The notes: a model not told the origin generated them from the sequence alone. DNA of 64,000 nucleotides from Gallibacterium genomosp. 3 (GCF_001678475.1 NZ_JTJR01000007.1:18313-82312); one strand, 5' to 3'; shown: positions 1 to 8,982, counted from the stretch's first letter. Program-made: numbers and translations.

Positions 1-905
1 TATTAGTGGTAATTGGACCTTGTTCAATTCATGATCCCGCTGCTGCATTAGATTATGCAAAACGATTGAAAGTATTACGTGATGAATTAAAAGATGAATT
101 AGAAGTAGTAATGCGAGTTTACTTTGAAAAACCACGGACAACAGTTGGTTGGAAAGGATTAATCAATGATCCACACCTTGATCATACCTACGCATTAAAT
201 GACGGTCTAAGAATGGCCCGTAAATTGTTGTTAGATGTAAATGATCTTGGTGTACCTGCTGCGGGTGAGTTTTTAGATATGATTACGCCACAATATATTG
301 CGGACTTTATGAGTTGGGGAGCTATCGGAGCCAGAACAACCGAATCGCAAGTACACCGTGAGCTTGCATCGGGTCTTTCTTGTGCCGTTGGATTTAAAAA
401 TGGGACTAATGGTGGTGTAAAAATCGCATTAGATGCAATTGGTGCAGCAGAAGCTTCTCACTATTTCTTATCGGTTACTAAATTTGGTCACTCTGCGATT
501 GTGGCGACGAAAGGAAATCCAGATTGTCACATTATCTTACGCGGTGGCGACAAAGGTCCTAACTACTCTGAAGAAGATATTCTGAAAACAGTAAAAGATA
601 TTGAAAAGAGTGGTCGCATTCCTCATGTAATGGTGGATTTTAGCCATGCTAACAGTTCAAAACAATTCAAGAAGCAACTTGATGTGTGTAATGAAATCTG
701 TCGCCAAATCAGTGCAGGTTCGCAACATATTTTTGGCGTGATGGTAGAGAGTAACTTAGTTGAAGGCCGTCAAGATATCATTGAAGGTAAAACATTGGTA
801 TATGGCCAAAGTGTGACAGATGCTTGTATTGGTTGGGAAGATACTGAAAAAGTGTTGTACGATTTAGCTGCAGCAGTAAAAGCAAGAAGAGCAAAATTAG
901 CTTAA
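1..905 (+). CDS. aroG: 3-deoxy-7-phosphoheptulonate synthase, AroG type (5' partial)
   Basis: DAHP synthase condenses phosphoenolpyruvate and erythrose 4-phosphate, the first step of the shikimate pathway. The reading frame is open at the window edge and enters at a conserved VVIGPCSIHDP segment. The family normally has roughly 50-60 residues before this, so the true start lies outside the window. Visible motifs are the KPRTTVGWKGL substrate loop, GEFLDMITPQY, GARTTESQVHRELASG, GFKNGT, DFSHANSSKQ and GVMVESNLVEG. These match the class I AroG/AroF/AroH family, closest by eye to AroG (Phe-sensitive), although the N-terminal feedback region is missing here. A strong terminator follows 20 bp downstream, so this is the last gene of its transcript. 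Confidence 0.93.
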   Translation, partial: LVVIGPCSIHDPAAALDYAKRLKVLRDELKDELEVVMRVYFEKPRTTVGWKGLINDPHLDHTYALNDGLRMARKLLLDVNDLGVPAAGEFLDMITPQYIADFMSWGAIGARTTESQVHRELASGLSCAVGFKNGTNGGVKIALDAIGAAEASHYFLSVTKFGHSAIVATKGNPDCHIILRGGDKGPNYSEEDILKTVKDIEKSGRIPHVMVDFSHANSSKQFKKQLDVCNEICRQISAGSQHIFGVMVESNLVEGRQDIIEGKTLVYGQSVTDACIGWEDTEKVLYDLAAAVKARRAKLA

Positions 906-925
906 TTCATTTATTTAGAAAAAAG

Positions 926-957
926 ATATCGCCTGTCAATTTGCAGGCGATATTTTT
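926..957 (+). terminator. Intrinsic terminator after aroG
   Basis: A perfect 10-bp stem (926-935 with 944-953; ATATCGCCTG paired with CAGGCGATAT) has an 8-nt loop and is followed by a run of T. It lies between the aroG stop codon and the hslV promoter. Confidence 0.85.
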
Positions 958-970
958 ATTTGGTTTTTAA

Positions 971-998
971 CTTGAAACCGAATTGCTTGCACCCATAT
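971..998 (+). promoter_or_regulatory. Sigma-32 (heat-shock) type promoter of hslVU
   Basis: CTTGAAA at 971-977 and CCCATAT at 992-998 are separated by 14 nt. This closely fits the enterobacterial RpoH consensus (CTTGAAA, 13-15 nt, CCCATnT). It sits 41 bp before the hslV start codon, and hslVU is a classic RpoH-regulated operon. Match seen in sequence; use by RpoH is inferred. Confidence 0.75.
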
Positions 999-1038
999 AG
1001 GGAAGCATTGTGTAAATTGTAGAAGAAGGAAAAAAATT

Positions 1039-1563
1039 ATGACTACAATCGTAAGTGTTCGCCGTAATGGGCATGTTGTTGTTGGTGGAGATGGACAAGT
1101 TTCACTAGGCAATACCGTAATGAAAGGTAATGCACGCAAAGTACGTCGTTTATATGGGGATAAAGTATTAGCAGGATTTGCTGGTGGTACAGCAGATGCC
1201 TTTACCTTATTTGAATTGTTTGAACGCAAATTAGAAATGCACCAAGGCCACTTATTAAAAAGTGCAGTAGAACTGGCAAAAGAGTGGCGTACTGATCGTG
1301 CGTTACGCAAATTGGAGGCGATGTTAATTGTGGCTGATGCCAAAGAGTCGCTGATTATTACAGGATTAGGTGATGTAGTGCAGCCTGAAGCAGATCAAAT
1401 TTTAGCTATTGGTTCAGGCGGTAATTATGCTATGGCAGCAGCACGAGCTTTAGTTGCTAATACCGATCTTTCTGCACGAGAGATTGTAGAAAAGTCACTA
1501 AAAATTGCGGGTGATATTTGTGTATTTACTAATACAAATTTCACTATTGAAGAGTTGCCATAA
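1039..1563 (+). CDS. hslV: ATP-dependent protease, peptidase subunit HslV (ClpQ)
   Basis: Peptidase subunit of the cytoplasmic HslUV protease, which degrades misfolded and regulatory proteins during heat stress. The protein begins [11 protein letters not shown], so removal of Met exposes the N-terminal catalytic Thr typical of proteasome beta-like Hsl[37 protein letters not shown] and [16 protein letters not shown] are conserved family segments. At 174 aa it is the usual length. It follows a sigma-32-type promoter and precedes hslU by 80 bp, in the standard hslVU order. The gap holds a small GTGTTG/CAACAC hairpin but no terminator. Confidence 0.97.
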   Translation: MTTIVSVRRNGHVVVGGDGQVSLGNTVMKGNARKVRRLYGDKVLAGFAGGTADAFTLFELFERKLEMHQGHLLKSAVELAKEWRTDRALRKLEAMLIVADAKESLIITGLGDVVQPEADQILAIGSGGNYAMAAARALVANTDLSAREIVEKSLKIAGDICVFTNTNFTIEELP

Positions 1564-1643
1564 TATGGCATAAGCGGACGAAACAGGGAAATAATAGGGT
1601 GTTGTCAGTCAGGCAACACATAAAATAGAAGAAGGATAAAAAT

Positions 1644-2978
1644 ATGTCTGAGATGACTCCTCGTGAAATTGTTTCTGAATTAGATAAACATATTATTGGA
1701 CAATCTGATGCAAAACGTGCAGTGGCGATTGCATTGCGTAATCGTTGGCGTCGAATGCAGTTACCAGAGCCACTACGTCATGAAGTAACACCAAAAAATA
1801 TTTTAATGATTGGTCCTACTGGGGTGGGTAAAACAGAAATTGCGCGCCGTTTAGCGAAATTAGCGAATGCGCCATTTATTAAAGTGGAAGCGACGAAATT
1901 CACTGAAGTTGGTTATGTCGGTAAAGAGGTGGATTCAATTATTCGTGATCTGGCTGGTGTTGCAATGAAATTAGTGCGTCAAACAGAAATTAATAAAAAT
2001 CGCTATCGTGCCGAAGAAGCCGCGGAAGAACGTATTTTAGATGTGTTATTACCACCAGCGAAAGATCAATGGGGCAATGTAGAAAGTACAGATACACACA
2101 GTAATACACGCCAAATTTTCCGTAAAAAATTACGTGAAGGTCAATTAGATGATAAAGAGATTGAAATTGATGTGGCAGCAGGTGGTTCTGTTGGCGTAGA
2201 AATTATGGCTCCGCCGGGAATGGAAGAAATGACCAGCCAATTACAGTCAATGTTCCAAAATCTTTCGAGCGGGCAAACCAAAAAACGCAAAATGAAAATT
2301 AAAGATGCGTTAAAGGTTTTAATTGAAGATGAAGCTGCAAAATTAATTAATCCAGAAGAGTTAAAACAAAAAGCAATCGAAGCAGTAGAACAACACGGAA
2401 TCGTATTTATTGATGAGATTGATAAAATTTGTAAACGTGGTGAAACCAGTGGACCAGATGTATCACGTGAAGGTGTACAGCGTGATTTATTACCATTAGT
2501 AGAAGGTTCAACCATTAATACTAAACATGGTATGGTAAAAACAGATCATATTTTATTTATTGCTTCTGGTGCATTCCAAGTGGCTCGCCCATCTGACTTA
2601 ATTCCAGAATTACAAGGCCGTTTACCAATTCGTGTGGAATTGGGGGCATTAACTGCAAAAGATTTTGAACGTATTTTGACTGAGCCGAATGCGTCATTAA
2701 CTGAGCAGTATAAGGCACTAATGCAGACAGAAGGGGTATCTGTTGAGTTTACTGATGATGCAATTGCAACGATTGCTGAAGCTGCATTCCGAGTAAATGA
2801 GAAAACAGAAAATATTGGCGCAAGACGTTTACACACAGTGTTAGAACGTTTAATGGATAAAATTTCTTTTGATGCATCTGATATGAGCAGTGAAAAAGTG
2901 GTGATTGATGAAGCTTATGTGAAATCAGCGCTTGGTGATGTTGTTGAAAATGAAGATTTAAGTCGCTTTATTTTATAA
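1644..2978 (+). CDS. hslU: ATP-dependent protease, ATPase/unfoldase subunit HslU (ClpY)
   Basis: AAA+ unfoldase that feeds substrates into the HslV chamber. Walker A is GPTGVGKT at residues 57-64 and the Walker B segment is FIDEIDK near residue 255. The I-domain lies between them (about residues 110-240). The sensor-2 arginine region ([17 protein letters not shown]) is near residues 390-406, and the protein ends in the LSRFIL tail that docks into HslV. Its 444 aa length is normal. A good SD (AGAAGGA) precedes the ATG, and a terminator lies 17 bp after the stop. Confidence 0.97.
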   Translation: MSEMTPREIVSELDKHIIGQSDAKRAVAIALRNRWRRMQLPEPLRHEVTPKNILMIGPTGVGKTEIARRLAKLANAPFIKVEATKFTEVGYVGKEVDSIIRDLAGVAMKLVRQTEINKNRYRAEEAAEERILDVLLPPAKDQWGNVESTDTHSNTRQIFRKKLREGQLDDKEIEIDVAAGGSVGVEIMAPPGMEEMTSQLQSMFQNLSSGQTKKRKMKIKDALKVLIEDEAAKLINPEELKQKAIEAVEQHGIVFIDEIDKICKRGETSGPDVSREGVQRDLLPLVEGSTINTKHGMVKTDHILFIASGAFQVARPSDLIPELQGRLPIRVELGALTAKDFERILTEPNASLTEQYKALMQTEGVSVEFTDDAIATIAEAAFRVNEKTENIGARRLHTVLERLMDKISFDASDMSSEKVVIDEAYVKSALGDVVENEDLSRFIL

Positions 2979-2995
2979 TATTACTCTATGAGATA

Positions 2996-3028
2996 AAGGC
3001 TAAGTAGTTGATACTTAGCCTTTTTTTA
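2996..3028 (+). terminator. Intrinsic terminator after hslU
   Basis: An 11-bp perfect stem (AAGGCTAAGTA 2996-3006 with TACTTAGCCTT 3012-3022) has a 5-nt loop and a T run to 3027. It ends the hslVU transcript just before the convergent cytochrome gene. Confidence 0.88.
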
Positions 3029-3045
3029 TACTTTTTTCTAGATGT

Positions 3046-3438
3046 TTACTTATATTTTTTGTGGTATTCATTACGAATAGAAAGAAGATCTTTGGCTTTT
3101 TCTTTAGCTTGTTCAAGCTCACCTTTTGCGGCTAAAGCAGAAGATTCATCAATGACTGCAATGAAATGTTGCATTCCTTGTTGATAATCTTTAAATTCAG
3201 CGCTGTCTTTGCCTTTTTTCACTAAACTTCCTGGAACAAGTTCTAGAGAGCGTTGAGCCGCAGCTTTTAATTCGCCAAGATGTTTTTGCATCATTTCTGC
3301 ATTTTCAGCTTTTAATACAGGGCCAATATTTTCTTTGAAGGATTGCATTTCTTGTACAACGGTATCAGCAAAGCTGATTGAACTGAAAGCAAGTAAGCTA
3401 CTAAATAATGCTGTTTTGATCAAAGATTTTGTATTCAT
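3046..3438 (-). CDS. Cytochrome b562 family protein (periplasmic)
   Basis: A small four-helix periplasmic haem protein of the cytochrome b562 family. A signal peptide (MNTKSLIKTALFSSLLAFSS, ending ...SFA) is followed by a helical domain. The C-terminal motif RNEYHKKYK closely matches the haem-ligand segment of E. coli CybC (RNAYHQKYR). The Met of VQEMQSF near the mature N-terminus is in the place of the other axial ligand, so both ligands appear present. Of three in-frame ATGs, 3438 is chosen because AAGGAG lies about 5 nt upstream of it. The electron-transfer partner is unknown. It stands alone between hslU and csdE. Confidence 0.8.
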   Translation of the reverse strand: MNTKSLIKTALFSSLLAFSSISFADTVVQEMQSFKENIGPVLKAENAEMMQKHLGELKAAAQRSLELVPGSLVKKGKDSAEFKDYQQGMQHFIAVIDESSALAAKGELEQAKEKAKDLLSIRNEYHKKYK

Positions 3439-3529
3439 CATCACTCCTTTGTTCATAAAAAAAGAATAGCAATGAGCTATTCTAAATAAAAAATAATTGC
3501 AAATTTTGATTTAAACTTTGCGTGAATAA

Positions 3530-3931
3530 CTATAACAATTCAGTAACAGTTTTGCTAATGATTTTTTCAATATTTTTCAGTCCATTTAATCGAGTTTCAC
3601 TTAAACGTTGATCAATTTTTAATTGTTGTAACAGTGGTGTAATTTGAAAATGTGCTAACTGTTCAGTTGTTTGTTCTGATAGTGCGGTAATTAAGATAAA
3701 TAAAATCCCATTTAAAATACGCGCATCACTGTATGCAATAATGTGCCATTGTTGCTGTTGGTAGTCGATTTTAAACCATAGACGACTTTCACAGCCTTCG
3801 ACCAAAGGAATTTGTTCTAGTATTTGAGTATCAGGTTTAGGGAGTTGTTTACCTAATAAAATTAATTGGCGGTAACGCTGTTCCCAATTATCACTTTTTG
3901 TAAAAAGTGCTTCGATTTCAGCAAATGTCAT
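3530..3931 (-). CDS. csdE: Sulfur acceptor protein CsdE (SufE family)
   Basis: Accepts persulfide sulfur from the cysteine desulfurase CsdA and passes it on, for example towards the CsdL/TcdA branch or Fe-S assembly. The SufE-family signature VEGCESRLWF places the reactive cysteine at residue 47, and the 133 aa length is normal. The start codon overlaps the csdA stop by 4 nt, so the two are translationally coupled. The tcdA (csdL) homologue lies elsewhere in this window at 39.5 kb. SufE itself would look similar; the csdA neighbour favours CsdE. Confidence 0.87.
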   Translation of the reverse strand: MTFAEIEALFTKSDNWEQRYRQLILLGKQLPKPDTQILEQIPLVEGCESRLWFKIDYQQQQWHIIAYSDARILNGILFILITALSEQTTEQLAHFQITPLLQQLKIDQRLSETRLNGLKNIEKIISKTVTELL

Positions 3932-5157
3932 TCTTCCTCCAAAAGGGCTAAGGCATTATCTAATGCTTGAAAAAATCGTGTAAAGTCTTGCTGATGATTA
4001 TAAGGTGCAAGAGAAAGACGTAAGGTGCCGCGTTGCTGCAGAAAGTGTAAGTAAGGCTGCGCACAATGTTGCCCAGTACGTAATGCAATTTGTTGTTCAC
4101 TAAGTAAGGTAGCTAGATCACTATTATCAATTCCAGTAAAGGTAAAGCTAATAATATGGCTATGTGGATCACTAAATAATTGACAATTTGGATATTGGGC
4201 AAAACGGTGACGGAATTGTTGAGCAAGCTGTTGAGTATAAGCCATTAATTGTGAAAAATCGTATTGCTGCAACCATTGTAATACAGCACCAAATCCAATT
4301 ACTGCTGCAATATTTGGTGTACCAGCCTCTAAACGATAGGGAAGTTCTTGCAAAGTTGTTTGTTGTTGCGTTACTTGTTTCACCATCTTACCGCCAAAAA
4401 AGAGTGGCGTAAGTTGCTGCAAGGCAGATTTTTTGCCAGTAAGTACCCCTAATCCGGTAGGTCCGAATAGTTTATGAGCGGAAAAAGCAAGAAAATCAAC
4501 ATCAAGTTGTTGTAATGAGATGGGTTGATGAAGCACAGCTTGTGCTGCATCTAATACAATCATCGCATTTGGAGAAGTTTGACGGATCAGCGGAGTAATT
4601 CGTTCAATCGGTTGTCGATATCCAGTGACATTTGAAACAAAATTAAGCGCGACTACTTTTGTACGTAATGAAAGAGCTGTCTTTAATGCTTCAAGATTAA
4701 GCTGATAATCAGGGAGTAAGGGCAACACAATAAGTTTGAATTGGTGTTGCTGAGCAAGCTGTTGCCAAATAACGAAATTAGCATGGTGTTCTGCTTCACT
4801 AATAATAATTTCATCACCAGGTTGGAAGCGGTGGAGTAAACCGTATGCAATGCTATTTAAACTATGCGTTGTACCTGAAGTCCAAATAATACAAGTTTGA
4901 TCTTCTGCCTGTAATAAATCTGCTACCAGCTGACGAGCTTGCTCAAATTGTTGGGTCTGTTGCCAATCATATTGACTACGATGGACGGAACCAGCAGAAC
5001 AATAAAATTGTGAAGTTGCTTCAATTAAAGCGGATGGGCGCAATGTTGTCGCTGCTGAATCAAGGTAAACAGCAGTAGGGTGTTGTTGTAAAAAAGGAAA
5101 TTGCGCCCGAAAGCGATCGATATCAAAAGGCTTATACATAAAATTAACTAACGACAT
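3928..5157 (-). CDS. csdA: Cysteine desulfurase CsdA (class V aminotransferase, SufS-like)
   Basis: PLP enzyme that removes sulfur from cysteine to form an enzyme persulfide and alanine. The PLP lysine lies in FSAHKLFGPTG (K229 from the first ATG) and the persulfide cysteine in RTGQHCAQPYL (C365). YLDSAATTLRP near residues 31-40 and SEAEHHAN near 120-127 are further family motifs. An alternative start at 5139 (MYKPFDIDRF) would avoid the 10-nt overlap with the upstream nuclease gene and agrees better with family N-termini; neither start has a clear SD. Transcribed with csdE and probably with the nuclease gene. Confidence 0.9.
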   Translation of the reverse strand: MSLVNFMYKPFDIDRFRAQFPFLQQHPTAVYLDSAATTLRPSALIEATSQFYCSAGSVHRSQYDWQQTQQFEQARQLVADLLQAEDQTCIIWTSGTTHSLNSIAYGLLHRFQPGDEIIISEAEHHANFVIWQQLAQQHQFKLIVLPLLPDYQLNLEALKTALSLRTKVVALNFVSNVTGYRQPIERITPLIRQTSPNAMIVLDAAQAVLHQPISLQQLDVDFLAFSAHKLFGPTGLGVLTGKKSALQQLTPLFFGGKMVKQVTQQQTTLQELPYRLEAGTPNIAAVIGFGAVLQWLQQYDFSQLMAYTQQLAQQFRHRFAQYPNCQLFSDPHSHIISFTFTGIDNSDLATLLSEQQIALRTGQHCAQPYLHFLQQRGTLRLSLAPYNHQQDFTRFFQALDNALALLEEE

Positions 5158-5840
5158 AGCGAGTTACAAGGAATACCATCTTTATTGCCGTCTAAATAAT
5201 CGGCAGCACATTGCTTAAAGAAGCGAGTAGCTTCTTCACAAGAGGAAAAGCTTTTACAAGAACGATGTGTATTGCAGCCTATTGTTTTGATTGTACTGCT
5301 TGTTGTGCCTGGTTTTGGTAATGCGAGTACGGGTGTAGCAGGATTTTTAGCTAATGGTACAGATGGATTTCTTTCATGTTTACGCCAATTACTTGGATAA
5401 ATAGGGTCTTGACCTTGCCATAAACCAAGGCGTTTTTGGCGTGCTTCATTTTCGGCTTGTAAATATTGGTTGTCGTTCATGTATTCACGATAAGCCCATG
5501 CAAGCCCTTGTTGTACCATAACTAAGTTAATATTTTTACCACTAGCATCAAATACCTGTCCTACAACACGACCATAACGATCGTATTCACTGGAGGTAAT
5601 TTTTACGTTTTTCTTAAAGATAAGTTGAGATAATAATTGACGAGAACGATCACCATAAGGTTGTTTTTTTTCTGGGGCATCGACTTGAGCTAAGCGTACT
5701 CTTATCTGTTTATTATTTTGTAATAGGCAGGTAAAGGTATCGCCATCACTAATCGCAACGACTCTACATTGGATTTCACGTGCAGCAAAAGTATGACTAG
5801 TAAATAAAATAAATAACAATGCAATGATAAGTTTTTTCAT
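5148..5840 (-). CDS. Secreted thermonuclease-like protein (SNase domain + Excalibur domain)
   Basis: Predicted exported staphylococcal-nuclease-type endonuclease. Starting at the ATG at 5840 gives MKKLIIALLFILFTSHTFAA, a clear signal peptide; the longer frame to 5900 would bury it. The SNase domain (about residues 20-150) contains ISDGDTFTC, RVRLAQVDAPEKKQPYG and YDRYGRVVG, which supply the Arg/Glu/Arg catalytic set. The C-terminus (about 185-230) carries a Cys-rich Excalibur-like repeat with an acidic calcium-loop-like motif (DGNKDGIPC). It overlaps the csdA start by 10 nt, an odd pairing of a secreted nuclease with sulfur-transfer genes. A CRP-like box lies 22 bp upstream of the start. Confidence 0.82.
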   Translation of the reverse strand: MKKLIIALLFILFTSHTFAAREIQCRVVAISDGDTFTCLLQNNKQIRVRLAQVDAPEKKQPYGDRSRQLLSQLIFKKNVKITSSEYDRYGRVVGQVFDASGKNINLVMVQQGLAWAYREYMNDNQYLQAENEARQKRLGLWQGQDPIYPSNWRKHERNPSVPLAKNPATPVLALPKPGTTSSTIKTIGCNTHRSCKSFSSCEEATRFFKQCAADYLDGNKDGIPCNSLCR

Positions 5841-5861
5841 ATGATTAAAAATTTTTAAAAA

Positions 5862-5877
5862 AGTGACATTGATCACA
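5862..5877. promoter_or_regulatory. CRP-like binding site between the nuclease gene and cidA-like gene
   Basis: The 16-bp site reads AGTGACATTGATCACA on the plus strand, that is TGTGATCAATGTCACT on the minus strand. It matches TGTGA-N6-TCACA at 9 of 10 defined positions. It sits in the 82-bp divergent intergenic region and could serve either the nuclease operon (minus) or the cid-like operon (plus). Confidence 0.55.
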
Positions 5878-5921
5878 AAATGGGAGTAGAATAGGCTCAA
5901 TATTATTACACATTTCTATCG

Positions 5922-6338
5922 ATGATGTTTTATAAAATCGTAGCTCTTTGTCGTTCACTCGCTATTTTATACGCCATGTTATATCTTGGTGAGGGCATTA
6001 ATTATATTTTACCTATTGGAATCCCAGCAAGTATTTGGGGATTATTGCTTTTATTTGCGGGATTAGTCTTAAAATTAATCAAAGAAGAGTGGGTATTACC
6101 TAGTGGTGCCTTATTAATTCGTTATATGTCATTATTGTTTATTCCTTTAAGTGTTGGAATTATTGACTATTTTGACATTTTAACTAAACAAGCAATGTCA
6201 TTATTGATTCCTACTATCTTCAGTACCTGCTTGACGATTGTATTTACTGCTTTATTAGCAGATTATTTTTTCTCTCTTAATTCATTTGCCAGACGCCGTA
6301 AAAAAGTGAAAAAACGCAGTATGCGAGGTGCAAAATGA
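5922..6338 (+). CDS. CidA/LrgA family membrane protein (holin-like)
   Basis: Small integral membrane protein of the CidA/LrgA family, proposed in other bacteria to act like a holin or a small-metabolite carrier with the LrgB partner. It has about four hydrophobic segments, the family core GEGINYILPIGIPASIWGLLLLFAGLVLK at about residues 22-51, and a basic C-terminal tail (RRRKKVKKRSMRG). It overlaps the following lrgB-like gene by 4 nt, the usual arrangement. The start at 5922 (GATG, MMFYKI) has no strong SD. Which of CidA or LrgA it corresponds to cannot be decided from sequence alone. Confidence 0.85.
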   Translation: MMFYKIVALCRSLAILYAMLYLGEGINYILPIGIPASIWGLLLLFAGLVLKLIKEEWVLPSGALLIRYMSLLFIPLSVGIIDYFDILTKQAMSLLIPTIFSTCLTIVFTALLADYFFSLNSFARRRKKVKKRSMRGAK

Positions 6339-7027
6339 TCTATTTATATTGTTTGATGACAATTATTGCCTTTTCACTTGCTGTAGCAATTAACAAAAGA
6401 GTTAAATCAATTATCTTTAACTCTTTCGTGATTACTGTATGTTTATTAATTGCGATTTTATTAATTTTTCATATTCCTTATCACGATTACATTACGGGGA
6501 ATAAACCATTAAATGCGTTATTAGGCCCGTCTATTGTTGCCCTTGCTTTGCCTTTATATGAACAATTAAAACAGATTAAGCAATATTGGCGTAGCATCTT
6601 ATTTATTACAACAGTCTCTTCTGCCTTAGCGATGTTAAGTGGATCATTTATGGCATTCATATTGGGCGGTAATGAACAAGTGATGGCGACAGTATTTGGT
6701 AAATCTATCACCACACCACTTGCGATGGCAGTTTCATCAACCATTGGAGGGGTGCCTACGATCACAGTTGTATTAGTGATTATTGCTGGCTTAATTGGTT
6801 CTGTTTTTGGTTACAGCATTATTAAATTATTACGGATTAAGCGTAGTGAAGCAGCTGGATTAGCGATTGGTACTGCGTCGCACGCATTAGGTACAGCAGC
6901 TTGTATGGAAATTGATAAAAAAGCCGGAACATACAGCTCGATCGCGTTAGTGCTGTGTGGCGTTATTACCTCACTGATTGCACCACTATTATTTGATTTA
7001 CTACTTATTATTATTAAAGTGTTTTAA
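6335..7027 (+). CDS. CidB/LrgB family membrane protein
   Basis: Polytopic partner of the CidA/LrgA-like protein. The family signatures GPSIVALALPLYEQL (near residue 65) and GKSITTPLAMAVSSTIGG (near 125) are present, as is the GTASHALGTAACMEID motif (near 180). It has 230 aa and about six or seven membrane helices, the usual size. Translationally coupled to the upstream gene by a 4-nt overlap. Its stop overlaps the stop of the convergent GNAT gene, so no terminator separates them. Confidence 0.88.
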   Translation: MIYLYCLMTIIAFSLAVAINKRVKSIIFNSFVITVCLLIAILLIFHIPYHDYITGNKPLNALLGPSIVALALPLYEQLKQIKQYWRSILFITTVSSALAMLSGSFMAFILGGNEQVMATVFGKSITTPLAMAVSSTIGGVPTITVVLVIIAGLIGSVFGYSIIKLLRIKRSEAAGLAIGTASHALGTAACMEIDKKAGTYSSIALVLCGVITSLIAPLLFDLLLIIIKVF

Positions 7028-7458
7028 TTATTTTTGCACATATCAATGTGTGGAATATTGTCTTCAAGATAAACCTCTGATGTAACAATAAATCCATATT
7101 GTTGATAAAACGCTTGTAGATAGTGTTGTGCCTGAATCACAATCGGTTTATTAGGAAAGGTATTGCTAATAAAGTGAAGTATCTGATCAAGTAGCTGTTT
7201 AGCAATGCCTTGATGACGATATTCAGGTATGACTAATACCCGTCCAAAATGAACAGCTTGATGTTGCAGATAAATTCTTGCATAGGCTACTAATTTATGA
7301 TTGACAGCTAGCCATAGATGTGTTGCTTCAAGATCGATGGCATCAACTTCTTGATAAGGGCATTGTTGTTCCACAACAAAAACGGCGGTTCTAGCTTGAT
7401 AAATTTGAAAAAGTTCTTGAGTGGTCAACTGAGAAAATGTTTTGTAATAACACTGCAT
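7024..7458 (-). CDS. GNAT family N-acetyltransferase, ElaA-like
   Basis: A 144-aa acetyltransferase of the GNAT fold. The acetyl-CoA-binding motif is VIPEYRHQGIAKQLLDQ near residues 77-93, and the N-terminal segment ELFQIYQARTAVFVVEQQCPYQEVDAIDLEA is typical of ElaA proteins. The substrate is unknown. It lies 21 bp after the cls stop on the same strand and is probably co-transcribed with cls. Its end overlaps the convergent lrgB-like gene by 4 nt. Confidence 0.83.
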   Translation of the reverse strand: MQCYYKTFSQLTTQELFQIYQARTAVFVVEQQCPYQEVDAIDLEATHLWLAVNHKLVAYARIYLQHQAVHFGRVLVIPEYRHQGIAKQLLDQILHFISNTFPNKPIVIQAQHYLQAFYQQYGFIVTSEVYLEDNIPHIDMCKNN

Positions 7459-7478
7459 TTTTTCGCCTTTTATACTTT

Positions 7479-8945
7479 TTATAATAATGGACTGAAAAAG
7501 AAAAATAAGCGTTCAATAATACGTTGCCATAGCGGGCGAGTTCGCCACTGTTGGTAATCAAGTGGCATTGTCTGTTGATAGTAGCTGTGATGTAGTGCTG
7601 CAATTTCTTTAGCAAAATCTCGGTCTTCAACAATAATCATCACCTCAAAGTTAAGCATAAAGCTGCGGATATCCATATTTACGCTGCCAACTAAAGCCAA
7701 ACGTTGATCAATTAAAATGCTTTTTGTATGCAGTAAGCCACCAGTAAATTGGTGAATTTTTACACCAGCAGCTAATAAATTATCAAATAAGGCGCGGCTC
7801 GCCCATTGCACCATAGTGGAATCATTTTTTTTTGGCAGAATAATATTTACTTCTACGCCTCGTTGAGCTGCAATTTTTAGTGCATCTTCAATACTTTGGC
7901 TTGGTACAAAATAAGGCGAAGTAATAGTAATAGATTTACGAGCAGCAAAAATAGCTGTGAGTAATGCTTGTGACATTAAATCATCGGGGAAACCTGGTCC
8001 CGTTGCCAGGATTTGTACTGCATGAGAGTTATCATGTTCAATTGGCAATAATGGGCATAGTGAAAATGCCAGTGATTGCTGTTGCTCAGTTTCAATTTCC
8101 CAATCCCAAGCGTGTAGATGATTGAGAATAGAAGAAACTGGACCATCCATTCTCACCATAATATCAATCCATTGTCCAACATTAGCACTCTGTTTGAATT
8201 GGCTTGGATCAACCATATTCATACTACCGGTATAAGAAATTTGATTATCAATCACAACAATTTTGCGATGTTGGCGAAGATCGATGCGTTCTAAGAACAT
8301 TCGCAATGGATTAGCGTGTAATGCTTCAAAGAACTCTAGACCTTGTTGGCGTAATTGCTGGCAGTGTTCACTCTGTAAAAAATCGCGGCTACCAACAGAG
8401 TCCAGTAAAATATGAATTTTCACGCCTCGTTGGTGTGCTTGGATTAATGCTTGTTCAACGTACTCAATTAAACCGCCACTTTGCCAGATATAAAACGTCA
8501 TATTGATAGAGAATTTTGCTTTCTCAATATCTTGAATAATACTTTGGATAATGGTTTCTGGCGTATTAAAGATATGCAGATCATTACCTAGGATACAAGG
8601 AATTTTCTGGCGTTGTTGGCATAAGTCAAAAAGAGGCTTATAACGTAGTGTTTCACTACTTTCGATAATGTTTTTGTATTGTTGGTATTGTTCAAACCAA
8701 GCAATATACTTTGGTCGTAGTTGATGGAAAAGTTTAGCTCGGCGAGAACCAAGTTTAATTTCGCCAAAAATAAAATAAGCGATAATCCCGATAACCGGCA
8801 CAACATAAACGATCATTAACCAAGAGAGCGTAACAGAAATTGCTTGCTGTTTGGTTAATAAACGCAGGGTAATAGATACCAGGCAAACCCAAATTAATGC
8901 GGGAATAGCATATTGTAGAATTGTGGCGATATCCTCTTTAACCAT
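7479..8945 (-). CDS. cls: Cardiolipin synthase (phospholipase D family)
   Basis: Membrane enzyme that makes cardiolipin from phosphatidylglycerol. Two N-terminal transmembrane helices (about residues 8-28 and 38-60) are followed by two HKD motifs: QHRKIVVIDNQISYTGSMN near residues 225-243 and LHTKSILIDQRLALVGSVN near 405-423. These make a complete phospholipase D active site. At 488 aa it has the ClsA-type length. The gene is preceded by a short intergenic region that carries the terminator of the upstream transporter gene. Confidence 0.93.
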   Translation of the reverse strand: MVKEDIATILQYAIPALIWVCLVSITLRLLTKQQAISVTLSWLMIVYVVPVIGIIAYFIFGEIKLGSRRAKLFHQLRPKYIAWFEQYQQYKNIIESSETLRYKPLFDLCQQRQKIPCILGNDLHIFNTPETIIQSIIQDIEKAKFSINMTFYIWQSGGLIEYVEQALIQAHQRGVKIHILLDSVGSRDFLQSEHCQQLRQQGLEFFEALHANPLRMFLERIDLRQHRKIVVIDNQISYTGSMNMVDPSQFKQSANVGQWIDIMVRMDGPVSSILNHLHAWDWEIETEQQQSLAFSLCPLLPIEHDNSHAVQILATGPGFPDDLMSQALLTAIFAARKSITITSPYFVPSQSIEDALKIAAQRGVEVNIILPKKNDSTMVQWASRALFDNLLAAGVKIHQFTGGLLHTKSILIDQRLALVGSVNMDIRSFMLNFEVMIIVEDRDFAKEIAALHHSYYQQTMPLDYQQWRTRPLWQRIIERLFFFFSPLL

Positions 8946-8982
8946 AATCTTTAAAATTTATATGTGCGTTCCAACAATAAGA

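Noticed and set aside
936..1343. Minus-strand frame antisense to hslV and its promoter
   Set aside because: hslV is certain on the plus strand and covers most of it; the shadow protein has no family features.
5862..5877. matS (MatP) site at the GTGAC...TCAC palindrome
   Set aside because: Spacing does not fit GTGACRNYGTCAC; it matches a CRP site better.
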